Source: Natronolimnohabitans innermongolicus JCM 12255
Lineage (GTDB): Archaea > Halobacteriota > Halobacteria > Halobacteriales > Natrialbaceae
NCBI RefSeq assembly: GCF_000337215.1
Contig: NZ_AOHZ01000014.1
Coordinates: 1 to 64,000, forward strand
DNA length: 64,000 bases
Direction of reading: 5' to 3'
Each line of letters begins with the position of its first letter. The stretch's first letter is position 1. A model generated the notes under the pieces. The model searched no databases and was not told the origin of the DNA. It saw only the letters and a list, made by a program, of their open reading frames with translations. Shown in pieces: positions 9,879-18,362 of the stretch. The position numbers and the translations under genes were made by a program.

Positions 9879-9887
9879 ATAATAAAT
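9879..9887 (-). promoter_or_regulatory. TATA-like box of the FGGY kinase gene
   Basis: On the minus strand the box reads ATTTATTAT, centred about 28 nt before the ATG at 9855. In haloarchaea the TATA box lies about 26-28 nt before the transcription start, so this fits a leaderless mRNA and the chosen start. Confidence 0.55.
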
Positions 9888-10048
9888 TCCGGTTATCGAC
9901 GCTGATGCACGCTCGAGGAGCGAGCGATAGCCGTTCGTCGGCGCTCGCGCGACGAATCCGGAGGGTCGATAGGGCACAGCGGTCTCCCTCGAGGAGACGC
10001 GATCGAAACGCCGCTCGCTCGCCACACTCCCACCGACGGTGGATCACT

Positions 10049-10267
10049 TCACTGGAGTCGCGCGTCCGTTATCCGCAATCGGCCACGCGTCCCCTCCCAC
10101 TCCCGTTCGTACTCGAGGTCGATCCGCCGAGCCATGTGCGGACCGTCCACCACGAACGTCTCGGAACCACCGTTTTTCCGCTCGGGTAGCTCGCGTCGCT
10201 CGCTACCGCTCGCGCAAGAATCTGGTCCAAAAACGGCCGCTCGCGGCGCGTCGCACCGCGCTCGCAC
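10049..10267 (-). pseudogene. Duplicated 3' fragment of the diphthine-ammonia ligase gene
   Basis: The last ~37 residues of this 72-codon frame (ETFVVDGPHMARRIDLEYE and on to RLRITDARL) nearly repeat the C-terminus of the ligase directly upstream on the same strand. The remaining ~35 N-terminal codons are Arg/Ser-rich and look like non-coding DNA. The nucleotide match covers about 10060-10164 against 10294-10398, an offset of 234 bp. It lacks the ATP-binding half, so it is best read as a partial tandem duplication and non-functional, unless it is translated as read-through tail. Confidence 0.75.
10060..10164. repeat. Direct repeat, copy A (ligase 3' end)
   Basis: About 105 bp closely matching 10294-10398, including the shared core gtactcgaggtcgatccgcc and the end gaccgtccaccacgaacgtc. 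Differences are scattered single bases. The copies are 234 bp apart in the same orientation. Confidence 0.85.
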
Positions 10268-11008
10268 TCACTCGCGGTTCGACGACGCTAATCGCGCGTC
10301 AGTGATCCGCAACCGCCCGCGCGTTCCCTCCCACTCCGACTCGTACTCGAGGTCGATCCGCCGATCCATGTGCGGACCGTCCACCACGAACGTCTCGAAC
10401 TCGCCGCCCTCGCCGAGGATGTGGACGCCGTACTCCTCGTTGAGCTCCTCGAGTTCGTCGAGCGCCTGTCGATCGAGCGTCCGGCCGAGCCAGGACTCGT
10501 CGAGTCCGTGGGCGGCGACCTGAATGATCGTCGTCTCGAAGCCGGCCTCGAGCATCGCGTCGGCGAGGTCGCGGGGCTCTTTCTGCCAGAGCGGGGCGAA
10601 CAGCTCACAGCCGAGTCGGTCGCACAACCCCTGGATCCGGCTCGTCTGGTACTCGCTCTCGACGGCGCCGGCGGTGACGCCGGCGATACCGCCCTCGAGG
10701 TCGTCGTCGAGTTCGATCAGGGCCGCCTCGAGGGGTTCGAGTTCGTCGTCGCCCTGCGCGCTCGAATCGGTCGCGTCCGCGGCGCCGAAATCGTCGGGTT
10801 CGACGTCGATCAGCGGAATGTTCATGCTCTGTGCGGCCAGCGACGCGAGCTCGGTCGCGGGGACGTGATACATGTACGAGTCGCCGGTCGGATGCACCGT
10901 GACGAGGTGAGAAACGTCGAGCCCCTCTTCGAGGGCTCGGTAGACGGCCCACGAAGAGTCCTTGCCGCCCGAAAAGAGACCGACCCACGCACCCTCTGCA
11001 TCGCTCAT
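10268..11008 (-). CDS. dph6: Diphthine-ammonia ligase (adenine-nucleotide alpha-hydrolase fold)
   Basis: 246 residues. The N-terminal PP-loop ATP-binding motif LFSGGKDSS is at residues 11-19, followed by the family landmarks AGAVESEYQTSRI, LCDRLGCELFAPLW and GEGGEFETFVVDGP. The enzyme adenylates diphthine on elongation factor 2 and amidates it to diphthamide, the last step of that modification. The ATG at 11008 starts MSDAEGAWVGLFSGG; longer frames add an unlikely leader. Its 3' end has a short non-family tail (ASSNRE) next to a duplicated fragment of itself. Confidence 0.88.
   Translation of the reverse strand: MSDAEGAWVGLFSGGKDSSWAVYRALEEGLDVSHLVTVHPTGDSYMYHVPATELASLAAQSMNIPLIDVEPDDFGAADATDSSAQGDDELEPLEAALIELDDDLEGGIAGVTAGAVESEYQTSRIQGLCDRLGCELFAPLWQKEPRDLADAMLEAGFETTIIQVAAHGLDESWLGRTLDRQALDELEELNEEYGVHILGEGGEFETFVVDGPHMDRRIDLEYESEWEGTRGRLRITDARLASSNRE
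10294..10398. repeat. Direct repeat, copy B (inside the ligase gene)
   Basis: The parental copy, lying in the 3' coding end of the diphthine-ammonia ligase gene. The ligase reading frame continues about 9 codons past the conserved TDARL before its stop at 10268, so the coding tail after the repeat may derive from the duplication event. Confidence 0.85.
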
Positions 11009-11057
11009 AGAGAGCGGTCGAGATACAGCAGTAAAGACGTGACGGGTTTCGGCGCCG

Positions 11058-12377
11058 TTACTCGAGGTCTTGATCCGAGTCGGGGTCGCTTCGCGCACTC
11101 GAGTCGCGGTCGGTCGCGTCTCGAGGGGGACCGCCGTCGGTGAGTCCCGACCCCGAAGCGTCGGACGACTCCGGCGCCTCGGATGCGGTGTCGACGGTCG
11201 ACTCGAGGCCCGGCCCCGAGACGTCGTCGTCTCCGCTTCCGGCGACGGGGTCGTCGTCAGTTCCCGACGGACTGAAGTGTGAGGCGACGCGCGCGCCGAC
11301 GAGACTGACGACGATGGCGGTGACGACGAACAGCGCGAGTCGTTCGCCGGCGGTCAGCACGAAGCTCTCGTTCGAGACGACGCCGAACTCGTAGGCCGGG
11401 ACGACGAACGGATCGATCACGGCCTGAGTCTCGAGGAAGTACGCGGTGAACCCGCGGACGACCAGCCCGACGGCGACGACGATAAACGGTAGGTTCAGAT
11501 ACGAGCTACGGATCGGTTCGTCGCCGATCGCCTCGTCTAACAGTCGGCCGGCGCTCGCGGTCAGCGCGGCCATCGCGAGCCACGGAACGCTGTCGAAGGC
11601 GAACTGCACTGCCGGAATGACGACTCCCTGGGGATCGTCCAGATTCGAAACGCCGAGCGCGCCCATGAAAAGCCCAACGAACGTGAGCCCGGCGGCCACG
11701 ACGTAGGTGACGACCGACACCTGACCGGTGTACAGCGATTCCCGAAGCTGGTGGGCCGTTCTGGTCAGCAGTTCGTCGACGTTGAATCCCTTGTAGAGGA
11801 GAAACACGCCGATGACGGTGGTGATCGCTGCCGCGCCCTCCGCGGGGCCGACGAGCGTCGCGAGCATCGGGAAGACCAGCAGCGTCAGTCCGATCGGGAC
11901 GAGCACGGTCTGGCGCAGTTCCTCGTCGGCGAGAAACTGCTTCAGGAGGTAGTACGTCGACTCGATGTCCCGGGCCTGGCGAACGACGACCCGGTCGACT
12001 GAATCGACCTGCATCCGGCTCTCAACGATAGGAACCAGTCGCTCGTCCTCCGCGCTGTCGATGACGACGACCGCGGAGTCGGGGTCGTAGTCGGCGACCA
12101 GTTCATCTAACTGGGCGGCGACCGCCCGATCCGCCGAGACCATCGACTCTCGGTCCCCGGAGACGACCGCGACGACAACCTCCTCGTTTTCGTCGCGTAG
12201 GTCCTGGGCGACACGTAAGGTCTCGAGCAGGGAGTTGACCCCCGAGTCTTCCGGGTCCGCCAGCCCGACGTCGGTCACCAGCGCGCGGACGGCTTCCCAG
12301 CCGACGATGGGCGACCGAAGGCCGGTCTTGCGACCGACGTCGTCGGTCCGATCGAGACAGACGACCAGCGTTGTCAC
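11058..12377 (-). CDS. DUF373 family membrane protein
   Basis: 439 residues. The N-terminal ~140 residues begin MTTLVVCLDRTDDVGRKTGL, the recognisable start of archaeal DUF373 proteins, and look soluble and Rossmann-like. From about residue 140 to 370 there are several hydrophobic segments (for example TVLVPIGLTLLVFPMLATLV), and the last ~70 residues are a disordered Asp/Ser/Gly-rich tail. The family is conserved across archaea without an assigned function. It lies about 50 bp from the diphthine ligase gene on the same strand, so co-transcription is possible. Confidence 0.86.
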   Translation of the reverse strand: MTTLVVCLDRTDDVGRKTGLRSPIVGWEAVRALVTDVGLADPEDSGVNSLLETLRVAQDLRDENEEVVVAVVSGDRESMVSADRAVAAQLDELVADYDPDSAVVVIDSAEDERLVPIVESRMQVDSVDRVVVRQARDIESTYYLLKQFLADEELRQTVLVPIGLTLLVFPMLATLVGPAEGAAAITTVIGVFLLYKGFNVDELLTRTAHQLRESLYTGQVSVVTYVVAAGLTFVGLFMGALGVSNLDDPQGVVIPAVQFAFDSVPWLAMAALTASAGRLLDEAIGDEPIRSSYLNLPFIVVAVGLVVRGFTAYFLETQAVIDPFVVPAYEFGVVSNESFVLTAGERLALFVVTAIVVSLVGARVASHFSPSGTDDDPVAGSGDDDVSGPGLESTVDTASEAPESSDASGSGLTDGGPPRDATDRDSSARSDPDSDQDLE

Positions 12378-12400
12378 GGTTGGCGTTCCATTCCGTGTGA

Positions 12401-12408
12401 CGATAAAA
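12401..12408 (-). promoter_or_regulatory. TATA-like box of the DUF373 gene
   Basis: Minus-strand TTTTATCG centred about 28 nt before the ATG at 12377, consistent with a leaderless transcript. Confidence 0.5.
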
Positions 12409-12476
12409 CCACTTACTCGTTCGACGGATCGCGATCCGGCTCTGATTGTGCCGGTATCTCGGTACAGGAGCCCGTC

Positions 12477-13481
12477 TCAGAGCCGAAGCCGGAACTCCCG
12501 CTCCTCGGCGAGGCCGGCGATTCCGGCGCCGAACGCGTAGGCCAGCCGCTGGGCGCCCGTCCCGACGCGAGCCATCAGCGGCCGCTCGGGCTCGAACTCC
12601 TCGACGCTGACCGCCTCGCGCTCGAGTCGGTCGGCCAGTTCGTCCTCGAGGTCGCGGCGCGTCCCGAGTTCGTCGACAAGCCCTAGCTCGTGGGCCTCCT
12701 CACCGAGGTAGATCCGGGCTTCGGTGTCGCGGACGAACTCGGCGTCCAGGTCGCGGCCGTCGCTGACGCGGTCGACGAACGTCTCGTAGTAGTCGTCGAT
12801 CAGCCCCTGGAGGTACGCGCGCTCGTCGTCCTCGAGTTCCTTCAGCGGCGTCCCCGCGTCTTTGTACTCGCCGGCGGCGAATCGCTCGTAGGAGAGCCCG
12901 ACCTTCTCGGCGAAGTCGCTGGCGTTGACCCGCGAACCGATGACGCCGATCGATCCGACGATCGACCCGTCGCGAGCCCAGAGTTCGTCACAGCCGCTGG
13001 CGATCCAGTAGCCGCCGCTGGCACAAACGTCGGTCGTGTAGGCGACGGTCGGACCGTCGAACCGCTCGGCCGCGAGGCGGATGTCGTCGCTGGGAACGAC
13101 CTCGCCGCCGGGCGTGTTGAGCTTCAACAGCAACGCGTCGACGCTGTCGTCCGCGTCCGCACGGTCGATCTGCTCGACGATATCGTCGGCCGGCGTCGAC
13201 CGCGGCCCGGACGGGAGTCCCCCGCCACCGCCGTCGCGGCTGATCGGCCCCTCGACGCCGACTTCGGCAACGTCGTAGCCGGGAAACAGCGATCCCGCGA
13301 CGTTGCCGGCGATCCGAAGCCCGAGGAGGGCGACGGCGACGGCGATCAGTATGCCGAGCAAGTCGGTGGTCGTCTCCGGGACGACGACGAACAGCGTGAT
13401 GCCGATCGCGGCGAAGACGATCCCGCCGACGAGAACGATCAGGAGTCGGCCGAGTCCCGTACTACTGACCACTGCGGTCAC
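12477..13481 (-). CDS. sppA: Signal peptide peptidase SppA-like S49 protease
   Basis: 334 residues. Two hydrophobic helices within the first ~60 residues (LIVLVGGIVFAAIGITLFVV and the LLGILIAVAVALLGL region) anchor a protease domain. The S49 features are visible: DALLLKLNTPGGEV, the nucleophile region VCASGGYWIASG with the serine in ASGG, and the lysine region in AAGEYKDAGTP. Members degrade leftover signal peptides or other membrane peptides. The length matches short archaeal single-domain SppA proteins. Its stop codon is flanked by a decayed copy of the stop-associated repeat seen elsewhere in this window. Confidence 0.87.
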   Translation of the reverse strand: MTAVVSSTGLGRLLIVLVGGIVFAAIGITLFVVVPETTTDLLGILIAVAVALLGLRIAGNVAGSLFPGYDVAEVGVEGPISRDGGGGGLPSGPRSTPADDIVEQIDRADADDSVDALLLKLNTPGGEVVPSDDIRLAAERFDGPTVAYTTDVCASGGYWIASGCDELWARDGSIVGSIGVIGSRVNASDFAEKVGLSYERFAAGEYKDAGTPLKELEDDERAYLQGLIDDYYETFVDRVSDGRDLDAEFVRDTEARIYLGEEAHELGLVDELGTRRDLEDELADRLEREAVSVEEFEPERPLMARVGTGAQRLAYAFGAGIAGLAEEREFRLRL

Positions 13482-13615
13482 CTCGAGTCATACGGGTATC
13501 TGTGCGTGGCATCTGTTAATCACTGGTGGTTTCGGGCAAAACCGCCGTTTACCGATTCGCGAGCGTTTGCGGAACGAAACGCGTTCTCGCCGGACGCAAC
13601 TACCGGACGGCTACC

Positions 13616-13697
13616 ATACGGACTGCTGTCCCGATTTCTCGGCGCAACCGCCGCCCGGGTCGCGGGTGCGCCGGAACTGACGGACAGGAACCCGTAT
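13616..13697. repeat. 82-bp stop-codon-associated element, copy 1
   Basis: 82 bp with imperfect terminal inverted repeats (atacggactgctgtcc at the left; ggacaggaacccgtat at the right) and a GC-rich core containing gcccgggtcgcgggtgcg. The right end runs directly into the TGA stop of the ATP-grasp gene on the minus strand. It aligns end to end, without gaps, with copies at 36640-36721 and 54836-54917 taken in reverse complement. Confidence 0.82.
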
Positions 13698-15034
13698 CAG
13701 TCGTCGAGTTGCTGTGACGCCTGCGACGGTGACGCCCCCTGTGGCTGGGAAGCTGAAGGGTTCGACTGCTCGGCCGTCGCCTCGTCGCCTGCGGCCACAG
13801 CGCCGGCTGCGTCGTCGCCGCTCGATGATGGGTCCTGTTCGGTTCCTCGTAGCGCATGGACGAGGTTGAGTCCATCCCGGAAGAACGGCATCAGATCGTC
13901 GGATACCGCGTAATCGAACCGCGGCTGGTGGACGATCGACGAGACGACCTCGCGAGCCGCGTCGGCAAAGTTGGGTCGCTCGACCATCGGGTACTCCTCG
14001 GTCGCGACGCTGTGGAGGTAGCTCAACTCGCCGCGAAGGAGGTGGCCCCCGATGCCGACCTCGTAGCTGTCGTCGACATCGATCGGCTCGCCGCGTGCCT
14101 GCTGCCAGTAGTAGTACGGAAAGTCGGCGCCGGCCTGCACCGAGAACGGGAGCGACGACCAAAACCGCGGGTTGATCTCCATGAGCTTGTACTCCTCCGC
14201 GTCGGTGTCGCGGAGGAACTCGACCATCGCGAGACCGTGCCACTCGAGTTCGTCGAGTAGCGCCCGGCCGGCCTCCTCGAGTTCGGGGTCGTAGACCGTC
14301 TCGCGGTACGCGCTCGGGCCCCCGCAGTACTTCCAGCCCCGGCGCTGACAGTGCTGGAACGTCGCGACCGGCTCCCCGTGGTCGTACATCGCGAAGAAGC
14401 CGAACTCCCTCGAGTCGGGGATCCGTTCCTGAACGAGGGGCATGTGGCCGCGCTTCTCGCGGGCCGCCTGCGGGTCCGGGGGCGAACCCGGTCGCTGATA
14501 CTCCGTCGAGCCGATCGTCACCGCATCGGAGTCGCCGCTGAGATACGCGGGCGCGGAGACGGTGTATCGCGGTTTGACGATCGTCTCGCGGTCCCAGTCG
14601 GTCCACTGGTCGAGGAGAGCGGTCTCGGGAACCGCGACGTCGGCGGCGTCAGCCGCGGCGAACAGTTCGACTCGATCCTGGACGAGTCGAAGCGTCTCGA
14701 AGTCGGGCCAGTTCGTCCGGACGACTTCGGCGAATTCGTCCTTGCGGTCGGCGAGGATGTAGACGTCCTCCTCGCGGACCGGAATGAGCGTCTCGACGTC
14801 CGGTCGCCGCGCGAGGTCGAGCAGCGCGTCGCCGTAGGCCATCAGGTCCGCGTCCGGATCTGGGACCTCGACGAACTCGTCGCAGTAGGTTGAACACGAC
14901 GCCGGCGTCTCGGCGGATTCGGAGGCGACGATCGTTCGAACGCCGCGGGGGTGAAGCGAGCGCAGACAGGCGACGGTACTCGGTGCGTCGATGCCAGGGA
15001 CGACTACGCCCGGTTCGGTGTGTTGGTGTTGCAT
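13697..15034 (-). CDS. ATP-grasp domain protein (carboxylate-amine/thiol ligase type)
   Basis: 445 residues. It begins with a pre-ATP-grasp domain (VVVPGIDAPSTVACLRSL), and ATP-binding and metal-binding segments follow, including REDVYI-like EEDVYILADRKDEF, GLAMVEFLRDT and the metal-site KLMEINPRFWSSLP. Family members join a carboxylate to an amine through an acyl phosphate; similar haloarchaeal proteins are called carboxylate-amine ligases. The final ~50 residues are Ser/Gln/Ala-rich and probably disordered. An in-frame ATG at 15061 is an alternative start. The substrate is unknown. Confidence 0.8.
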   Translation of the reverse strand: MQHQHTEPGVVVPGIDAPSTVACLRSLHPRGVRTIVASESAETPASCSTYCDEFVEVPDPDADLMAYGDALLDLARRPDVETLIPVREEDVYILADRKDEFAEVVRTNWPDFETLRLVQDRVELFAAADAADVAVPETALLDQWTDWDRETIVKPRYTVSAPAYLSGDSDAVTIGSTEYQRPGSPPDPQAAREKRGHMPLVQERIPDSREFGFFAMYDHGEPVATFQHCQRRGWKYCGGPSAYRETVYDPELEEAGRALLDELEWHGLAMVEFLRDTDAEEYKLMEINPRFWSSLPFSVQAGADFPYYYWQQARGEPIDVDDSYEVGIGGHLLRGELSYLHSVATEEYPMVERPNFADAAREVVSSIVHQPRFDYAVSDDLMPFFRDGLNLVHALRGTEQDPSSSGDDAAGAVAAGDEATAEQSNPSASQPQGASPSQASQQLDD

Positions 15035-15128
15035 AGTCGAGGGGTGGTGTTCGGTCGTCATCGGTAGGTGGTGGATATCGCAATGTGCCGGTGGTGGGAT
15101 GCGCCGCTGGGGGAGAGACGGCTCACGC

Positions 15129-15536
15129 TCACGGCGTGATCCGCTCCCGGACTCCGTCGAGCGTAGTGTCGATGTACGCCCAGCAGTGCTGAATCGTTTC
15201 GCCTTCCAGTTCGTAGACGTGAACGAACGGGATATCGACGTGTTCGTCGCCGACCGTTCCGACGTACGCGCCCGAGACGGCAACGGTTTCATCAATCGCG
15301 GTGAACTCGTCGGGAACCGCCTGGAGGTGATCCGTCTCGTCGCGAATCGAGCCGCCGATACCGTCGAGGACGGCATCGACGCCGGTCGCGGTCCGCTCCG
15401 GCTGATCCGGATCGCTACCGGTCGCCGTCAAACCGACCTCGTCGGCCAGCAGTGATCGTACTGCGTCGGGGTCACCGCCGGTCACGTACGCGTTGAATCC
15501 GGCGTAGAACTCTACGAGGAGTTCCCGAGGCGCCAT
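15129..15536 (-). CDS. SnoaL/NTF2-like domain protein
   Basis: 135 residues with the NTF2-like cone-fold pattern: an N-terminal helix (LLVEFYAGFNAYVTGGDPDAV), an LLADEV turn, then beta strands ending in FVHVYELEGETIQHCWAYID. Members include isomerases, hydrolases and ligand-binding proteins, and function cannot be deduced. The start at 15536 gives the family-like beginning MAPRELLVEFY; an ATG at 15569 would add 11 residues. It lies about 95 bp upstream of the ATP-grasp gene on the same strand. Confidence 0.72.
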   Translation of the reverse strand: MAPRELLVEFYAGFNAYVTGGDPDAVRSLLADEVGLTATGSDPDQPERTATGVDAVLDGIGGSIRDETDHLQAVPDEFTAIDETVAVSGAYVGTVGDEHVDIPFVHVYELEGETIQHCWAYIDTTLDGVRERITP

Positions 15537-15784
15537 ACCCGCAGTCGATCGGCACGTATTTGATTTCATTCCCGTTTCTAGGTCTGTCCGATCACACAAA
15601 CGGACAAAAAGGGCTCACGTCGTTCACAGGACGTGAAAATACATACGAAAATTACATCTTCGAAGAAATCGCTAGCCGGGGAACCGACGGCCGTCACATC
15701 GCATCGGGCGCACTCCTCGAGACGGCGTCGAAACAGATCGAGAGAAAAACGAACGGCAGATCCGCGCGGGTAGACGGAACCGAT

Positions 15785-16666
15785 CTAGAGCAGTCCGGTC
15801 TTCTGGAGTTTCATCAGGTCCTCGGTGTCGAGCGTTTCGCCCTCCTTGAACTTCTGATAGATCTCCTCGGCTTCCTCTTTGGCCTCTTCTTTCTTCTTGT
15901 CGCGCTCGGACTTGCGCTCCTTTTCTTCCTTCTTGTCGAGTTCGCGCAGGCGCTTCTGGACGCGGACGAAGTCCTCGTGGTGCTGGTCGGCGGCCTCCTG
16001 GGCCTCGACGAACTTCTCGTGCATCTCGTCGGCCTCGTCGCGGATGTCGTCGGCCTCGCGGTAGGCCTCGATCATCTGGTTGTGGTGTTCCTGGGCCTTG
16101 TCCGCCAGCTCGGTGACCTTCTGGTGGTGCTGGGAGGCTTCAGAGCGAACCTCTTCAGCTTCCTCGACGAGACCCTCGAGGTCCTCGTTCTGCTCGAGTT
16201 TTCCCTTGCGCTCTTCGTACTCCTCGCGCTTGGACTCGATCTTCTCGATGAGCTCTTTTTCCTCCTCGCTCGAGAGGACCTCGGTCTGCTGTTTGAACTC
16301 GAGCTGTTCGATCTCCTCCTCGAGCTCTTCGAGGTCCTTGCCCTCGTCGAGCTCCATGTCGGACTTGAGCTTCTCGACCTTGTCGAAGAGCTCGTTGGCC
16401 TCGGCGTTGAGCTCGTTGCGGCTCTCCTTGTGCTCCTGAACCTGCTCGTTGAGCTCGTCGCGTTTCTCGCGGTGTTCCTGGGCTTCGTCGACCTTCTCGC
16501 GTGTCTTCGCGTTCAGGTCGTCGCGCTTGGATGCGCGCTCGGAGGCCATCTGGTTGAGCTCGTTTCGCCGATCTCGCAGCTGACCGGCCATCTTGATGAG
16601 CTCGCCTTTGGATTTGTTCTCGAGGTCGTCTTCCGTCAGTTCGATGTTTTTCGATTCGTCTACCAT
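15785..16666 (-). CDS. Long coiled-coil protein (COG1340-like)
   Basis: 293 residues, almost wholly charged heptad-like coiled coil rich in Glu, Lys, Arg and Gln, from about residue 15 to 270, with no membrane segment. The ending DTEDLMKLQKTGLL is the conserved C-terminus of an archaeal family often listed as coiled-coil proteins of COG1340. Function is not established; a structural or scaffold role is inferred. It lies downstream of cetZ on the same strand with about 470 bp between them, so a cytoskeletal link is a guess only. A long opposite-strand open frame is a shadow of this biased composition. Confidence 0.85.
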   Translation of the reverse strand: MVDESKNIELTEDDLENKSKGELIKMAGQLRDRRNELNQMASERASKRDDLNAKTREKVDEAQEHREKRDELNEQVQEHKESRNELNAEANELFDKVEKLKSDMELDEGKDLEELEEEIEQLEFKQQTEVLSSEEEKELIEKIESKREEYEERKGKLEQNEDLEGLVEEAEEVRSEASQHHQKVTELADKAQEHHNQMIEAYREADDIRDEADEMHEKFVEAQEAADQHHEDFVRVQKRLRELDKKEEKERKSERDKKKEEAKEEAEEIYQKFKEGETLDTEDLMKLQKTGLL

Positions 16667-17135
16667 GTGTTACTCAAACCTCTGTGCCATACCGCACCGG
16701 GCACTGCTCGCTCGTCTCGCTGGAGACACTCGTCACTCGAGTGTATTTCGGCGAGACTGGCGCGGACGCACACAGCGTCCGCTCACGATCTGCGAAACCT
16801 CGGTGAATAAGATTTCCTGTCATCGATCGTCGAGCGATACGCGCCCCGGTGGCGTTCTGGTAGCCGTACGTACTGGTGCCTCCAATTTAAATGTAACGGT
16901 CGCCAGACCCCCGGAAACCGTTAGCAGGGGACTCCTCGGACTGTGTCGCGGTATGACATGGATCTAGGTGTGGTTATAAACGAACGTGGCAGCTGTCGGC
17001 CGCAGACGCCGCATAGAGGCGCCACAACCGTCACACGAGCTGATAGTTTCACACTCGAGGTCAGCGACGACCGCCGTTCGGTCAGCAGCGGGAATCGAAA
17101 TCGGGGCGTCGCGATTCCCCGGCGAGACGAAACGA
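16667..17135. other. Intergenic region between cetZ and the coiled-coil gene
   Basis: 469 bp without a convincing gene on either strand. It should carry the promoter of the coiled-coil gene near 16680-16720 and the cetZ terminator. A short inverted repeat, TAACGGT at 16894-16900 and ACCGTTA at 16917-16923, and an AT-rich tttaaatg just before it could mark a terminator or a small RNA. A plus-strand gttataaacg at about 16972 resembles a TATA box but leads to no open frame I trust. Confidence 0.4.
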
Positions 17136-18224
17136 CTAGAACAGGTTCTCGAGGCGGTCGTCCGCGAACTGTTCGGCGGGATCGGTTTTCTCCTCCTCGC
17201 GTTCCTGTGCCCGCTTCGCCTCGCGCGCGCGTTCCATGAACTCCTGAATGCGGTCGGATCGCTCCGCGCCGCCGAGCAAGACCAGCGCGCCGAGTCGGTC
17301 GCTGTCGAGCGGGAAGTCCCCGCCGCGAACCTGCATGCTTCCGGTTTCGTCCTCGAGCCAGCGGCGGGCGCGCTCGACGCCCTTGCGGGGGATGCGGTCG
17401 GGCTGACCGGCGACGACCAGCAGCGCCGAGTCGGCCGTCGTCGCGTCGGGGAGACTGGTTCCCGTCAACAGCGCCTGTCGCGAGACGCTCATCGCGGTTC
17501 GGATGTTCTCGCCGCTGTCCTCGCTCGCGACTTCGGTCGCGTACCCCAGCGCGGCGATCCCGCCCGCGCGGAGCGTGTTGATCACTTCGCTCGAGTCGAC
17601 GACGCTCTCCCCGACGCCTTCGACGGCCTCGCCGGAGGCAAAGAGCAGGCCGACGCGCTGGGCGATGCGTTCGTTGATCGTTTCGAAGGCGCCTTCGACG
17701 CTCTCGCCCTGTTCGTGCCAGGCGTCGTTGTCGACGAGCAGCGTCGAGTCGGCCTCGCGGACGACCGTCTTCAGCGAGCGACCAGCGTTGGCCTGGTAGA
17801 GCGCGCCCTCGTTGCGTCCGGGGAGGACGCCGAGCGCGTAGACGGGCACGTCGTAGACCTGTTGGAGGTGATGGACCAGCACCGGCGCGCCGCCGCTTCC
17901 CGTCCCGCCACCGAGGCCGGCGACCACGAAGATCGCCTCGGCCTGGGAGGTGACGCGGCCGTCGAGGCCGTTCAGGACCTGCTGGATGTCCGACTGCATG
18001 ACTTCGGTGCCGAGTTCGTTGTCGCCACCGACGCCGTGGCCGTTGACGCGGTCGGCACCGATCAACTGCGTGTCGACGTACTCGAGCGAGCGGAGGTCCG
18101 GTTTCGCGGAGTTGACGGCCAGGGCGCCCTGAACGGCTCCGAAGCCCATCTCCGCGTCGAAGCGGGCGAGCCGTTCAGTGATCTTGCCTCCGGCCTGACC
18201 AACACCGATCAGGGCGACTTTCAT
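17136..18224 (-). CDS. cetZ: CetZ-type tubulin/FtsZ superfamily GTPase
   Basis: 362 residues. It starts MKVALIGVGQAGGKI and has the GTP-binding tubulin signature as GLGGGTGSG at residues 103-111, where the Ser follows the tubulin/CetZ form; FtsZ normally has GGGTGTG. The T7-region SSEVINTLRAGGIAALGYA also matches CetZ. CetZ proteins polymerise and control cell shape and motility in haloarchaea. The C-terminal ~40 residues are a charged tail (MERAREAKRAQEREEEKT) like a partner-binding tail. The start at 18224 was chosen because the upstream extension lacks the family pattern. Confidence 0.9.
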   Translation of the reverse strand: MKVALIGVGQAGGKITERLARFDAEMGFGAVQGALAVNSAKPDLRSLEYVDTQLIGADRVNGHGVGGDNELGTEVMQSDIQQVLNGLDGRVTSQAEAIFVVAGLGGGTGSGGAPVLVHHLQQVYDVPVYALGVLPGRNEGALYQANAGRSLKTVVREADSTLLVDNDAWHEQGESVEGAFETINERIAQRVGLLFASGEAVEGVGESVVDSSEVINTLRAGGIAALGYATEVASEDSGENIRTAMSVSRQALLTGTSLPDATTADSALLVVAGQPDRIPRKGVERARRWLEDETGSMQVRGGDFPLDSDRLGALVLLGGAERSDRIQEFMERAREAKRAQEREEEKTDPAEQFADDRLENLF

Positions 18225-18362
18225 GGTGCTTTCATGAGCGAGCGAGAATTTCAACGTTGCGGTGAACAAATACAGGTGCCGGCGCCCCGGCGTCCGGACC
18301 GAACGGCATCCTGCCGCGACCTAATAATAACGCCTTTCAGCGCGCTGCCCGTTCCTTCCCGC

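Noticed and set aside
15560-16810. 416-codon plus-strand frame rich in Leu/Phe/Val
   Set aside because: It mirrors the coiled-coil gene on the opposite strand: the Glu/Lys codons read backwards give Leu/Phe.
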